The notes beneath the pieces were generated by a model. That model was given only the letters and a program-made list of their open reading frames with translations, made no database searches and was not told the DNA's origin. A DNA stretch of 64,000 bases from Arenibacter sp040216555 (GTDB lineage Bacteria; Bacteroidota; Bacteroidia; Flavobacteriales; Flavobacteriaceae): assembly GCA_040216555.1 (NCBI GenBank), contig JAVJOW010000039.1, positions 1 through 64,000 of the forward strand, in the 5' to 3' direction. Positions 7,994-16,085 of the stretch are shown here, one piece after another; position 1 is the first letter of the stretch; each line of letters starts with the position of its first letter. A program made the position numbers and the translations under genes.

Positions 7994-8995
7994 TTAATTC
8001 CCCCACATCCGGACCCAAAGGGCCAGAAGGAGTTTTTTGGCATCTCTTCTTAATTTGGGGCTTTCCTCAACCAACAGCTCTCCATTCTTGGGAATCAACT
8101 TGTAGTTAAAAGCGAATTGTGATTCATCAGGATCCAAACTCATCAACCCGAAGCGTAGGTCATTAAAAAACAGCTCTCCTTTTACCTCATTTATGGTATA
8201 CCAACCATCGGTAATTTTTTTAAGTCGTTGAATCTTATCATTTTGGGCCAAATCGCCCAGTAATTCGTGGTTTTTTGGATAGCGACTAAACTGAACGGGC
8301 CTATTATCGAAAAAAGAGTAGTTCCCAATCAGGTAGGCATCCCCGACATCCACATTGGCAGACCAAAGAACAGTATTAAACGGAGAAGGCCTAGTGTCTA
8401 TTTCTGTATAAGTTATTCCCTGTGCCTCCAAACTATCGGTGATCTTTTTATAGGCCACTCCTTTGAGCAGCAAGCTCAATCCCAAATATATGCTACTGAT
8501 GCCCAACCCATACATATTATAGCGCCGCCGCATCGTCAAATCGCTTTTTTGGCGCATAGCCAGAATAAGAAACAGTAAAAATGGCAGGGTGTACAAAGGA
8601 TCAATAACGAAGATGTTCTGAAAAGCTACCCTAAGATCAAGAGGCCAAAAAAGTTGAGTGCCCCAAGTGGTAAAGGCATCCAAAATGGGATGGGTGAAAA
8701 GTCCGCAGAACATTAACCAAGACCATTCCTTCCATGAGGCAGGCCCCTTCCGTTCCAATTTAAAGATGAGCCAGCCGAAGATAGGGGCAAAAATTATGGA
8801 AAAGAAAATGGAGTGGGTAAACCCTCTATGCCATTCTATAGCGGTAACCGTATCGGTAACATAATTGGCCAAAACGTCCAAGTCGGGTATGGTACCGGCA
8901 ATAGCACCGTAAAGCATGGCCTTATTGCCTACTTTCTTGCCCAATACCGCTTCTCCCATTGCGGCACCCAATACTATCTGCGTTAATGAATCCAT
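7994..8995 (-). CDS. Membrane-bound metal-dependent hydrolase (YdjM/DUF457 family)
   Basis: A 333-residue membrane protein starting MDSLTQIVLGAAMGEAVLG, the standard N-terminus of the YdjM/DUF457 family. Family motifs present are GTIPDLD (about 34-40), EWHRGFTHSIFF (about 54-65) and THPILDAFTTWG (about 101-112); their His/Asp residues form the presumed metal site. About four membrane segments occupy the first 190 residues, and the last 130 form a soluble domain of unknown role. Reactions of this family are not well established. It runs toward DUF4407 and is 45 nt from the MutS-like gene upstream. Confidence 0.85.
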   Translation of the reverse strand: MDSLTQIVLGAAMGEAVLGKKVGNKAMLYGAIAGTIPDLDVLANYVTDTVTAIEWHRGFTHSIFFSIIFAPIFGWLIFKLERKGPASWKEWSWLMFCGLFTHPILDAFTTWGTQLFWPLDLRVAFQNIFVIDPLYTLPFLLFLILAMRQKSDLTMRRRYNMYGLGISSIYLGLSLLLKGVAYKKITDSLEAQGITYTEIDTRPSPFNTVLWSANVDVGDAYLIGNYSFFDNRPVQFSRYPKNHELLGDLAQNDKIQRLKKITDGWYTINEVKGELFFNDLRFGLMSLDPDESQFAFNYKLIPKNGELLVEESPKLRRDAKKLLLALWVRMWGN

Positions 8996-9040
8996 GATTT
9001 TTTTTGTAATCCTGCTCCTGAAAAATATTAGCAGAAGCGT

Positions 9041-10813
9041 TTATTCCACTATTTCCATCTTTTTCAACAAGAAGGACGCATTCATGTTTTTACAGACCCC
9101 GGTTTTAAAGGTGTAATCGAAATTAAGCTCATTGTTAATAATTTCGGCATCAAAATAATAGTTCTTAACCTGGGGCAATTCCTCTGAAACTTCACATAAA
9201 CTTAAATCATGGGTTGCAATAATCCCGGTAGATTTTGAAGCCACTAATTTTTCAACAAACTTACGGGAACCTATGGCCTTATCCATGCTGTTGGTCCCTT
9301 TTAGAATTTCATCCAGAACAATAAAATACTTATCCTTTTGTATTTCATCTACTATAAACTTCAATCGCTTCAATTCCGAAAAGAAATAAGATTCATCATC
9401 CGTAAGGGAATCCGTAGTCCGCATGCTGGTTATCAATTTAATAGGGGAATACTCCGCGGCCGTAGCACATACTGGTAATCCAATATTCGCCATGACTATT
9501 TGCAGGGAAACCGTCCTCAAAAAAGTACTCTTACCCGCCATATTGGCTCCGGTGACAATAAAAAATTGCTCCTTAAGAATGGCAATATCATTGGGAACTG
9601 CTTTTTGGGGATCCAATAAAGGATGGGAGGCATTGACCGATTTCAGGACAGTCTCGTTATCCACCAATTGTGGATAGCTATAGCCCGGGTGGTTATGGGC
9701 AAAATTCCCCAAACTATTAAAGGCATCAAAAAAGGCTATGGCGTTAAACCACTTCTCCACCTTTGGCCCGTGGTTACCTATCCACCGTTCTATCCTGTAG
9801 GCCTGTAACAAATCCCAAAGAAAAAATCCATTCCCTAACAAAGCGAAAAACATATTGTTTCTTTGGTCCAAGGCACCAAGAATTTCGGAGAATTCCTTTA
9901 AAACTTTTGAGGCCAACTCTTTTTGGGAGACCACAGAATTCCTCTTTTCCTTCAAAAGATCGGAGCTAAATTCCTGTTCCTCAATTTTTAAAATCAATTT
10001 TTGATATTGCTGAAAGGTGCTCTGCACCTTATTGGCATCCGAAGCCAGTTTAGACGTGCTTTTTAGGTAAAAACCACTCAATAACAAACCGGCCAATAGT
10101 ACAATAAATATAGGGAAACCAGGTAATACCCCCAACAAGTATCCTCCAATTAAAACAAGGGAAACCAAAGAAAAAGTATAGGATACATAGCGTATGGCCT
10201 TGGGAACGTATGCTTTGTACCCAGCAAGCCAGGAAACTATGGTTTTTGTTGTGGTATCCGTTTTTACCAGGATGGCTATTGCAGAAAATTCCTGTCTCCA
10301 ATCGGGTAATTTGGATAATTCTTCCACAGCCTTCTGCTTGCCCGCAATATTCTCCAAATCGTTTGCCAATAGCATTTCCACCAACTTATCACTGCCTTGG
10401 ACCAAGGCGGTACGATTGCTATACTGATAAAAGGAACCTTTTCCGAAAAGATCAATATCCTGGGCAAAATAATGAGTGGGATTCTTATATTCCGAACCAT
10501 CGGGAAGGTGATGGAAATTGCGTTCCAACACTTTCATTTCCGTTTCATTAATTTTAATTAGGGCCAAAAGTTTGTCCCTCTTGTACTGTAAGTCCGTATG
10601 TTTGGAAACCAGATATAAAAACAGGCCTATGGCAACTATAAGCGTTCCTAGAACCAATTTGGTATCCCCAAAAAAAAGATAGGTCAAACTGGCCGCGAGA
10701 ACAAAAACGATCAATCTGATGGTACTGGAAATGGCCAGTTGTCTTTTTACCTTCCCCAGCTCTCCGGTGTAGAGTTCAACTCTGTGTTTATAAAATGTTT
10801 TTAGGTTATCCAT
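9041..10813 (-). CDS. MutS-family ATPase with N-terminal membrane segments
   Basis: A 590-residue protein with a C-terminal MutS ATPase domain: Walker A GANMAGKSTF near 420, MRTTDSLTDDESYFF (the MutS signature-loop region) and Walker B YFIVLDEILKGTNS near 494. It lacks the MutS mismatch-recognition and connector domains. In their place are hydrophobic helix pairs near 28-70 and 205-250, so it looks membrane-anchored. That architecture occurs in Bacteroidota but its function is unknown; mismatch repair should not be assumed. A TACATTTG -7 box at 10839-10846 on the minus strand, just past the stop of the yjbR-type gene, would give it its own promoter with a short leader. Confidence 0.85.
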   Translation of the reverse strand: MDNLKTFYKHRVELYTGELGKVKRQLAISSTIRLIVFVLAASLTYLFFGDTKLVLGTLIVAIGLFLYLVSKHTDLQYKRDKLLALIKINETEMKVLERNFHHLPDGSEYKNPTHYFAQDIDLFGKGSFYQYSNRTALVQGSDKLVEMLLANDLENIAGKQKAVEELSKLPDWRQEFSAIAILVKTDTTTKTIVSWLAGYKAYVPKAIRYVSYTFSLVSLVLIGGYLLGVLPGFPIFIVLLAGLLLSGFYLKSTSKLASDANKVQSTFQQYQKLILKIEEQEFSSDLLKEKRNSVVSQKELASKVLKEFSEILGALDQRNNMFFALLGNGFFLWDLLQAYRIERWIGNHGPKVEKWFNAIAFFDAFNSLGNFAHNHPGYSYPQLVDNETVLKSVNASHPLLDPQKAVPNDIAILKEQFFIVTGANMAGKSTFLRTVSLQIVMANIGLPVCATAAEYSPIKLITSMRTTDSLTDDESYFFSELKRLKFIVDEIQKDKYFIVLDEILKGTNSMDKAIGSRKFVEKLVASKSTGIIATHDLSLCEVSEELPQVKNYYFDAEIINNELNFDYTFKTGVCKNMNASFLLKKMEIVE

Positions 10814-10847
10814 TTAGGAATTTGAAATGTATTTTATGCAAATGTAG

Positions 10848-11207
10848 TTAATCCAAAGCCTTAAGTTGGACCTGTAACTTTTTTGTTAGACCGGCAACTA
10901 CCAGTTCATAGGAATGGTCTATCAATTCCCGGACCAATGAGGGTGGCAATCCCTCCAAATAGAGGGAATTCCAATGTACTTTACTCATATGGTACCCAGC
11001 AGTGATTTTTCCATCATAGGATTCCCGCAGTTCAATGGCCCTTTCCGGATCGCATTTCAAATTGGCCTGGGACGGAATCCTTTCCAGAGGCACTAGGGCA
11101 AACATTTTCCCCATTACCTTGAACACCAAGGTGGCGGCATCAAAGGGAAATTCTTCGGTAACCCCCTTTTTAAGGATACAATGTTCCCTAAATTCCTCTA
11201 TATTCAT
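10848..11207 (-). CDS. MmcQ/YjbR-family protein
   Basis: A 119-residue protein with the YjbR (CyaY-like fold) pattern: MNIEEFREHCILKKGVTEEFPFD at the start, the KVMGKMFALV strand, and the C-terminal GYHMSKVHWNSLYLEG followed by LIDHSYELVVAGLTKK. The family is described as DNA-binding from a structural resemblance, with no defined pathway. It lies 21 nt from the GNAT gene upstream on the same strand, so the two are probably transcribed together. Confidence 0.88.
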   Translation of the reverse strand: MNIEEFREHCILKKGVTEEFPFDAATLVFKVMGKMFALVPLERIPSQANLKCDPERAIELRESYDGKITAGYHMSKVHWNSLYLEGLPPSLVRELIDHSYELVVAGLTKKLQVQLKALD

Positions 11208-11228
11208 AGTGTTGCTTATATTGAATCA

Positions 11229-11753
11229 CTAGTGGGCCAGCTCTTTTAAATTATCCCATATTATTCGGCATTTAAGCACTTCCTGATCGCCGATGTCGTT
11301 TCCTGCAATGGTTTCACAATTAATCCCTCCCAAACGTTCGTAAAAGGCCATAGCGCTGGCATTGTTCTTGAGCACCCATAAGTACAATTTTCCACCCGAA
11401 TCATTCTTTAGTACCTCTTGGGCCACCAACCTCATCAAATATCTGCCAATTCCTTTTCCCTTGGCCGTGTCCAACACATGCAAATTGTCCAATAAGGCGC
11501 CGTATTTGGCATCATCCTCAAGAAAGGCACAGGCAAACCCATAAATTTCCCCTTTCTGCTCCGCTACCCAGCAATATTGGTTTGGAGTTGGATTATTTAA
11601 CCTATTCTGCCAGACACCTTCCCGCTCAGCAGTAGCCTCGGTGTCCAAAAATTGATCACTAAAATCGCCCCTGTAATTTTGTTGCCAACTTTTTACGTGC
11701 AATTTGGCAATTTTCAAATAATCCCCGGCATCGGCTTGCCTGTAGGTCACCAT
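11229..11753 (-). CDS. GNAT-family N-acetyltransferase
   Basis: A 174-residue GNAT acetyltransferase. The acetyl-CoA pyrophosphate-binding motif A is LDTAKGKGIGRYLM near 95-108 (the Q/R-x-x-G-x-G/A pattern as KGKGIG). It is preceded by the LDNLHV strand and followed by LYLWVLKNNASAMAFYERLGG, the motif B helix with the usual N-x-x-A-x-x-F/Y-Y-x-x-x-G-F signature. The substrate is unknown. It is followed by the YjbR gene and preceded by the Dabb-domain gene on the same strand. Confidence 0.88.
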   Translation of the reverse strand: MVTYRQADAGDYLKIAKLHVKSWQQNYRGDFSDQFLDTEATAEREGVWQNRLNNPTPNQYCWVAEQKGEIYGFACAFLEDDAKYGALLDNLHVLDTAKGKGIGRYLMRLVAQEVLKNDSGGKLYLWVLKNNASAMAFYERLGGINCETIAGNDIGDQEVLKCRIIWDNLKELAH

Positions 11754-11762
11754 AATAAAAAA

Positions 11763-12158
11763 CTAAATCCCTTGTGAATCGTACACGATGACCTTGGTCC
11801 ATAAATCGCTGGATTCCGCAACAAATAGATTATGGGCTTCTTCGGTCTGATATTTGGCCTGTGCCTCGGCAGATTCAAAAGAAACTACCAAAGAATAGGT
11901 AAAGGAACCATCCACAACATCACGAGTGGCCTTTGGAGGCACCCCCACAAAGTTGGTCTTGGCGTATTTGGAATCCCTCATAAATTTCAGGATGGATGTC
12001 TCAAAAGCCTTCCTATCTTCAAGGCTGTCAGGATTCTTCAACCAAAAAAAAACGGTGTGCACAAAATTGGAATCAAAGTTCTTCATATCTTCTTTGTTTT
12101 GACCATAACTTGATACGGTCATTGTTAAAAATAATAGAGTATAAAATAAAGTTTTCAT
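11763..12158 (-). CDS. Exported Dabb-domain (stress-responsive alpha/beta barrel) protein
   Basis: A 131-residue protein when started at the ATG at 12158. That start opens with a clean signal peptide (MKTLFYTLLFLTMTVSSYGQ) ending in the S-Y-G-Q context common in this group. A longer open frame exists up to 12254 but has no sensible N-terminus. The mature part is a single Dabb domain: FVHTVFFWLKNPDS at its start, FVGVPPKATRDVVDGSFTYSLVVSFES in the middle and a final LWTKVIVYDS strand. Dabb proteins form dimeric ferredoxin-like barrels. Exported versions are frequent in Bacteroidota but have no assigned reaction. Confidence 0.8.
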   Translation of the reverse strand: MKTLFYTLLFLTMTVSSYGQNKEDMKNFDSNFVHTVFFWLKNPDSLEDRKAFETSILKFMRDSKYAKTNFVGVPPKATRDVVDGSFTYSLVVSFESAEAQAKYQTEEAHNLFVAESSDLWTKVIVYDSQGI

Positions 12159-12267
12159 TGTAAATTTTGTTTTGGAAATCCCATAAAAGTATGTCTTCTT
12201 TAGATTTCCTATCATCCCGCTAAAATAAAAAAATTGATTCCAATTCGGGGTCATGAGAAAAAGGATA

Positions 12268-12891
12268 TTACTTCTCCAAGATTTCCTTTTTTCGATTGTT
12301 CATTTCCAAGGCGGAATAGTCCAGTTTCCAACCAATGGTCTCTACAATCGTTTCAATTAAAAGCACCGCCTCCAGAGCCTCTTTATTTGCAGTATCCATT
12401 AAACCACTTTGAGGAATTTTATCCTTAATGTGTTGTTTAGCCTCCATATTCAAAGAAGTAAGGTCCGTTGGAGTAAAGGAGTTGAAAAGTCCGTTTTGGA
12501 TATCGTAAAACTGTAGTTCTGGGGAAATCGATAAAATTTCAGGTTGCGGAAAATTGGTAAGGATAATTCTTTTCTTATCGATATCGGCATACATTTGCAA
12601 CTTCTTTAGATCAAAACCAATATGCGCCTTGGCATTGATGATGATCAGGGCCTTTTTTTTACTGCTTACCAAGCTTAGAAAACGCTCCTTGGTGTTTTCA
12701 TACCGATAAATTTCGGCAAAATCGCCTTCCACCGTTATTAATTTGCATACGCTTTTTATCTTATCCAACAGGATGGCCGACTGATGTTCCGTCAGCTCTT
12801 TGCTCCTTTTTTTTCGAAAAAAAGAAAACACCCAGTACATGGCGATAGCCCCGAGAATAAGACCCAAAAAAAGTTCCAATATATCATTCAT
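12268..12891 (-). CDS. DUF4230 protein
   Basis: A 207-residue protein with one N-terminal membrane anchor (about 5-24, LFLGLILGAIAMYWVFSFF) followed by a soluble domain of the DUF4230 type. Typical features are the ITVEGDFAEIYRYEN stretch, KKALIIINAKAHIGFDL, and the C-terminal ALLIETIVETIGWKLDY-like helix (here VLLIETIVETIG). The family is found in envelopes of diverse bacteria and its role is unknown. Its start overlaps the end of the DUF4260 gene by 8 nt, so the two are translationally linked. Confidence 0.85.
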   Translation of the reverse strand: MNDILELFLGLILGAIAMYWVFSFFRKKRSKELTEHQSAILLDKIKSVCKLITVEGDFAEIYRYENTKERFLSLVSSKKKALIIINAKAHIGFDLKKLQMYADIDKKRIILTNFPQPEILSISPELQFYDIQNGLFNSFTPTDLTSLNMEAKQHIKDKIPQSGLMDTANKEALEAVLLIETIVETIGWKLDYSALEMNNRKKEILEK

Positions 12892-13243
12892 TTGCCTTAC
12901 CTATTTCACCTAAGTGGGTATATTTAAACCCCTTGTTATATTTTAGTCCATAACCAAATATCCTGTCCATGGAAGCATGGGAAAATAGGATGATCCCTAT
13001 TAACTGACACAAAGGTAAGGAAAGATAAATCCCGAGGAAATAAATTACAATGGCCAAACCCTTATGATGGAACAAATTGTACCCAATGGCACCGGCCTTA
13101 TTTCCCAGAAGATAGCCAAGCATCCCAATATCTGGTGCCAAAATTAGCCCAACAAACCACCACCAACTATAATCCAACAAACTAAAGAGATATAATCCAA
13201 AACAGAACATTAATAGTTCCTCAACTTTTAAAAGCAACCGCAT
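12884..13243 (-). CDS. DUF4260 membrane protein
   Basis: A 119-residue protein with four hydrophobic segments, matching DUF4260 by WWWFVGLILAPDIGMLGY, the N-x-x-H-H-K-G segment (YNLFHHKGLAIV) and the terminal ASMDRIFGYGLKY. The function is unknown. It overlaps the DUF4230 gene downstream by 8 nt and is 9 nt from the cyclase gene upstream, so the three are likely one transcript. Confidence 0.88.
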   Translation of the reverse strand: MRLLLKVEELLMFCFGLYLFSLLDYSWWWFVGLILAPDIGMLGYLLGNKAGAIGYNLFHHKGLAIVIYFLGIYLSLPLCQLIGIILFSHASMDRIFGYGLKYNKGFKYTHLGEIGKANE

Positions 13244-13251
13244 AGTAATGT

Positions 13252-14004
13252 TTATGATTCCTCTATTAAATATAGCACGGGCCTACTGGGACTGGCATCA
13301 TTTTCGAAGGCAGCTAGTTGAAGGTTTAAAAAATACTTCCCATCCTTTATGGTATTCGCTACAAAAACAAACTCGGTTATAGTGGCCTCCAGTCGACGTT
13401 TTCCATCAAAATTCCAAAAGGTCTTATGGGCCAATAGCGCTCCCTCATCCTTTTCCTTATCCACAGAAGGAAGGTCTATCAGCAAATGCTCCACGCCCTT
13501 ATCCACCAACAATTGTGCTGCCGATTCCAATAAATATGGGGGATTTGTATTGGCATATTGCTTGGTCATTTTGTCCCTTAGGTTTGGGATGGTCCTAATG
13601 ACCACTGCCTCCCTATTTTTATTCCCCAAGGCATATTGCAACTGCTTTTTGGAGATAACAAAATCTCCTTTTATTTTTTCCGGAGCTATGGTAATGACCT
13701 CTGCCATAAAAAAGAATTTGGAAAGACTTTTATTTACGGAATAGAACTCTTCCGTTATGTGACCTATACATTCTGTATGGGTACCATGGGCATGAGGATT
13801 AAAACTAATATCGTTAAAATTGGTTGAAGCCCCTTCCGTGATCTTCCCAATAAATTCCCCTTCGGTATGGGGCTCAATTTTCGGCGGGTCCACATACCAT
13901 GCATTTACATTGGTACTCTTTCCGGTAATGGGAATGGAAATATCCAAGGGTTGGGATAGATCTATGATGTAGTTTTTGGTATTGTGTTTTATAATGGTTT
14001 TCAT
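13252..14004 (-). CDS. Cyclase-family metal-dependent hydrolase (kynurenine formamidase-like)
   Basis: A 250-residue member of the cyclase family (PF04199), which includes kynurenine formamidase and other metal-dependent amide or ester hydrolases. The metal motif is HAHGTHTECIGH (about 92-103), matching the family's H-x-G-T-H-x-D/E-x-x-x-H. The start has D-L-S-Q-P-L-D-I-S-I-P, which fits the family's opening strand. No other kynurenine-pathway gene is nearby, so formamidase activity is only one possibility. It is the first gene of a likely three-gene transcript with DUF4260 and DUF4230. Confidence 0.85.
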   Translation of the reverse strand: MKTIIKHNTKNYIIDLSQPLDISIPITGKSTNVNAWYVDPPKIEPHTEGEFIGKITEGASTNFNDISFNPHAHGTHTECIGHITEEFYSVNKSLSKFFFMAEVITIAPEKIKGDFVISKKQLQYALGNKNREAVVIRTIPNLRDKMTKQYANTNPPYLLESAAQLLVDKGVEHLLIDLPSVDKEKDEGALLAHKTFWNFDGKRRLEATITEFVFVANTIKDGKYFLNLQLAAFENDASPSRPVLYLIEES

Positions 14005-14044
14005 GTATGCTGAATATGTTCAGTATCTAATATTGCATCACTAG

Positions 14045-14332
14045 TTATTCAAATCGATGCCTTAAGTCTAACAATTCCGGATTCTTTTCTTTGATCAAAT
14101 TCCATTTCCAGTCTTTATGCCAATTTTTTATTTGCTTTTCTCTTTTAAAGGCCTCGCCAATCTCCTCAAATTCTTCAAAATAAATCAAATATTTAATATG
14201 GTATTTCTTTGTGAAGACTGAAGCCATACCTAGTTCGTGAAGCCTTAATCGTTTAATAACATTTTTAGTCGCTCCGGCATACAATGAATTTCTTGTTGAA
14301 TTACCGAGGATATAGAAATAACCTTTTGTCAT
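14045..14332 (-). CDS. Small GIY-YIG nuclease-domain protein
   Basis: A 95-residue stand-alone GIY-YIG domain. The paired motif is seen as GYFYILGN and LYAGATKN. The helix arginine is in NVIKRLRLH and the catalytic glutamate is in EAFKREKQIKNW. It resembles the small UPF0213-type nuclease-like proteins that are scattered in many copies in Bacteroidota genomes. A GTCCTGAA/TTCAGGAC hairpin lies just upstream (14346-14366) at the end of hemW. Whether it cuts DNA is unknown. Confidence 0.88.
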   Translation of the reverse strand: MTKGYFYILGNSTRNSLYAGATKNVIKRLRLHELGMASVFTKKYHIKYLIYFEEFEEIGEAFKREKQIKNWHKDWKWNLIKEKNPELLDLRHRFE

Positions 14333-14345
14333 AAAAAGAACTTTG

Positions 14346-14366
14346 GTCCTGAAACAAGTTCAGGAC
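14346..14366. repeat. GTCCTGAA-N5-TTCAGGAC hairpin at the hemW stop codon
   Basis: A perfect 8-bp stem with a 5-nt loop between hemW and the GIY-YIG gene. The hemW stop codon (14360-14362) is inside it, so the last residue and the stop are supplied by the hairpin. It may terminate hemW, although no T-run follows, or it may be an inserted dispersed palindrome. Confidence 0.5.
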
Positions 14367-15493
14367 AAGTTAACCAAAAATAAATCGGCGGCAATCCCAT
14401 CACTCAAAAATTTCCCTTTAGGGGAGACGAATAAGTGTTCTTTTTCCACATAAAGCAGGCCATCCTCAATTTTTTTCCGGGACTGTTGCAATACATACGA
14501 ATGGAATTCTGCTCCAAATTCCGCTTTAATCCTATTCAGTGAAATGCCCCAAATGGTCCGCAAACCGGTCATCACATATTCGTTATATCGGTCGGTTTTG
14601 GACAGTATCTCCTCTTCCAATGGCAACTCGTTTTGTGCAATGGCTTTGATGTACTTGGTATTGTTTTTAATGTTCCAAGCCCTTCTAATTCCGTCAAACG
14701 AATGGGCGGAAGGTCCAATTCCCATGTATTTTTTTCCCTGCCAATAGGCCGTGTTGTTCCTAGAAAAATAAGTTGGTTTTCCAAAATTGGAAATTTCGTA
14801 ATTAACAAATCCTGCCGCTTCCAATTTCTGGACCAGAATATGGAAGTGGGCTTCTGCCAATTCATCATCCACAGCTGGCACCAATCCCTTATCTATAAAC
14901 GATTTTAAGGCCGTTTTGGGTTCTACGGTAAGGGCATAGCTAGAAATATGTGGCACTCCAAAGTCCAACGCCTTTTCTATGTTGGATACCCAACGCTCAT
15001 TGGTCATTCCGGGAATGCCATAAATAAGATCAATGGAAATATTGTCAAAATAATTCTTGGCCAATACGATACAGTCTTCCGCTTCGGCTGAATTATGTGC
15101 CCTATTCATCATTTTTAAATCCTCCTCAAAAAAAGATTGGATTCCAATACTCAGCCTATTGATCGGTGATTTGGCCAATTCTTCTATTTTTTCTTTGGAC
15201 AGATCATCGGGGTTGGCCTCCAAAGTGATCTCGGGTGCACTTACCACAGTATAATTACTATAAACCGCCCCAATTATCTGGTCGATTTCTGCTGTGTTCA
15301 ACACCGATGGCGTTCCACCCCCAAAGTAAATGGTTTGCACTACCTCCTCCTTAAACTCAACCTTCCTCAGTTCCAATTCCTTGATCAATGCCAGCACCAT
15401 GGCCTCCTTCTTCCCCATATTGGTGGAAAAATGAAAATCGCAATAGTGACAAGCCTGCTTGCAAAAAGGGATATGGATGTAAATGCCGCTCAT
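14360..15493 (-). CDS. hemW: Radical SAM heme chaperone HemW (HemN-like)
   Basis: A 377-residue radical SAM protein. The cluster motif CKQACHYCDFHF (CxxxCxxC, about 11-18) follows YIHIPF. GGGTPS, the LEANPDDL stretch and the IGIQSF motif are in order, with a HemN C-terminal domain after about 280. Unlike true HemN (also in this window at 54812-56173), it lacks the N-terminal extension and has the CxxxCxxC-x-F spacing of HemW, which inserts heme into respiratory enzymes. HemW would suit a genome making cbb3 oxidase. The start codon is only 5 nt from a heptamer array, so the normal leader appears to have been replaced. The C-terminus ends within a hairpin repeat. Confidence 0.88.
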   Translation of the reverse strand: MSGIYIHIPFCKQACHYCDFHFSTNMGKKEAMVLALIKELELRKVEFKEEVVQTIYFGGGTPSVLNTAEIDQIIGAVYSNYTVVSAPEITLEANPDDLSKEKIEELAKSPINRLSIGIQSFFEEDLKMMNRAHNSAEAEDCIVLAKNYFDNISIDLIYGIPGMTNERWVSNIEKALDFGVPHISSYALTVEPKTALKSFIDKGLVPAVDDELAEAHFHILVQKLEAAGFVNYEISNFGKPTYFSRNNTAYWQGKKYMGIGPSAHSFDGIRRAWNIKNNTKYIKAIAQNELPLEEEILSKTDRYNEYVMTGLRTIWGISLNRIKAEFGAEFHSYVLQQSRKKIEDGLLYVEKEHLFVSPKGKFLSDGIAADLFLVNLS

Positions 15494-15498
15494 TTTTT

Positions 15499-15579
15499 CA
15501 GTAATCAGTAATCAGTAAACAGTGGTCAGTGGTCAGTGGTCAGTGGTCAGTGGTCAGTGGTCAGTGGTCAGTGGTCAGT
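15499..15579. repeat. Heptamer tandem array (CAGTGGT unit)
   Basis: Degenerate heptads CAGTAAT, CAGTAAT and CAGTAAA run directly into eight exact GGTCAGT units (15524-15579). The array begins 5 nt upstream of the hemW start codon and therefore forms its leader. The unit length and perfect copies make slippage likely. Related sequence lies at 16049-16102 in inverted orientation. Confidence 0.9.
15514..15530. repeat. Left arm of 17-bp inverted repeat
   Basis: AGTAAACAGTGGTCAGT here is the exact reverse complement of 16059-16075. The two arms bracket about 530 bp that contain a broken four-helix-bundle gene. Confidence 0.85.
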
Positions 15580-15588
15580 ATAATAAAC

Positions 15589-15954
15589 CTATTTGGACCC
15601 AAACTTGTCATGGTTATTAATCATAAAATAGATTAATTTCCCAATTTCCTGACTTTCAACCATCAAATCCTCGAATATTTCTTTGTTTATATATTGGCAT
15701 TCCATCGCATATTACACCCACATTTGGGTTTCCAGATTCTCAGCATCGCTATCGGTTAATTTATTAATGAAATATTTTGGATAAAGTCGCTTGGCATAAG
15801 ATTCTGCAATATTTGCCGAAACACTTCTTGAAGATCTTCTTATTTGATCTGTCAAGGAATATCTTTCTTCCTTAGGAAAGGATTTGGAAATCTCAAAAAT
15901 CCTCATCGCCAAAGTAAAAGATTTTTTATAATCCAATAAGTCCTGAAATCTCAT
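15589..15954 (-). pseudogene. Four-helix-bundle (S23/IVS-type) protein gene with in-frame stop
   Basis: The reading frame from 15954 gives the typical start of a four-helix-bundle (23S rRNA intervening-sequence/S23-type) protein. It has FQDLLDYKKSFTLAMRIFE, LTDQIRRSSRSVSANIAES and ENLETQMWV. A TAA at 15712-15714 stops it after 80 residues. The same frame continues past the stop for 40 more residues (YAMECQYINKEIFEDLMVES and on) to TAG at 15589-15591, giving the family's normal length of about 120. So one nonsense codon breaks an otherwise complete gene; a change from AAA or GAA would need one base. A sequencing error is possible. The role of the family is not established. Confidence 0.85.
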
Positions 15955-16058
15955 AACTATTAATTACAATTCCACAAAAATAAGTTTTCCAAAGAATTCG
16001 AACGAACATCTAGCCCAAGTAAATGAAGTTGGGTTTTAACTATTCCTGTTTACCGATT

Positions 16059-16075
16059 ACTGACCACTGTTTACT
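16059..16075. repeat. Right arm of 17-bp inverted repeat
   Basis: ACTGACCACTGTTTACT, the exact inverse complement of 15514-15530. It lies 11 nt beyond the ruvC stop and is flanked by more degenerate ATTACTG heptads. Confidence 0.85.
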
Positions 16076-16085
16076 AGGTAATTGA

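Noticed and set aside
15499..15579. CRISPR-like array
   Set aside because: The unit is 7 nt with no spacers and no cas genes, so it is a simple tandem repeat.
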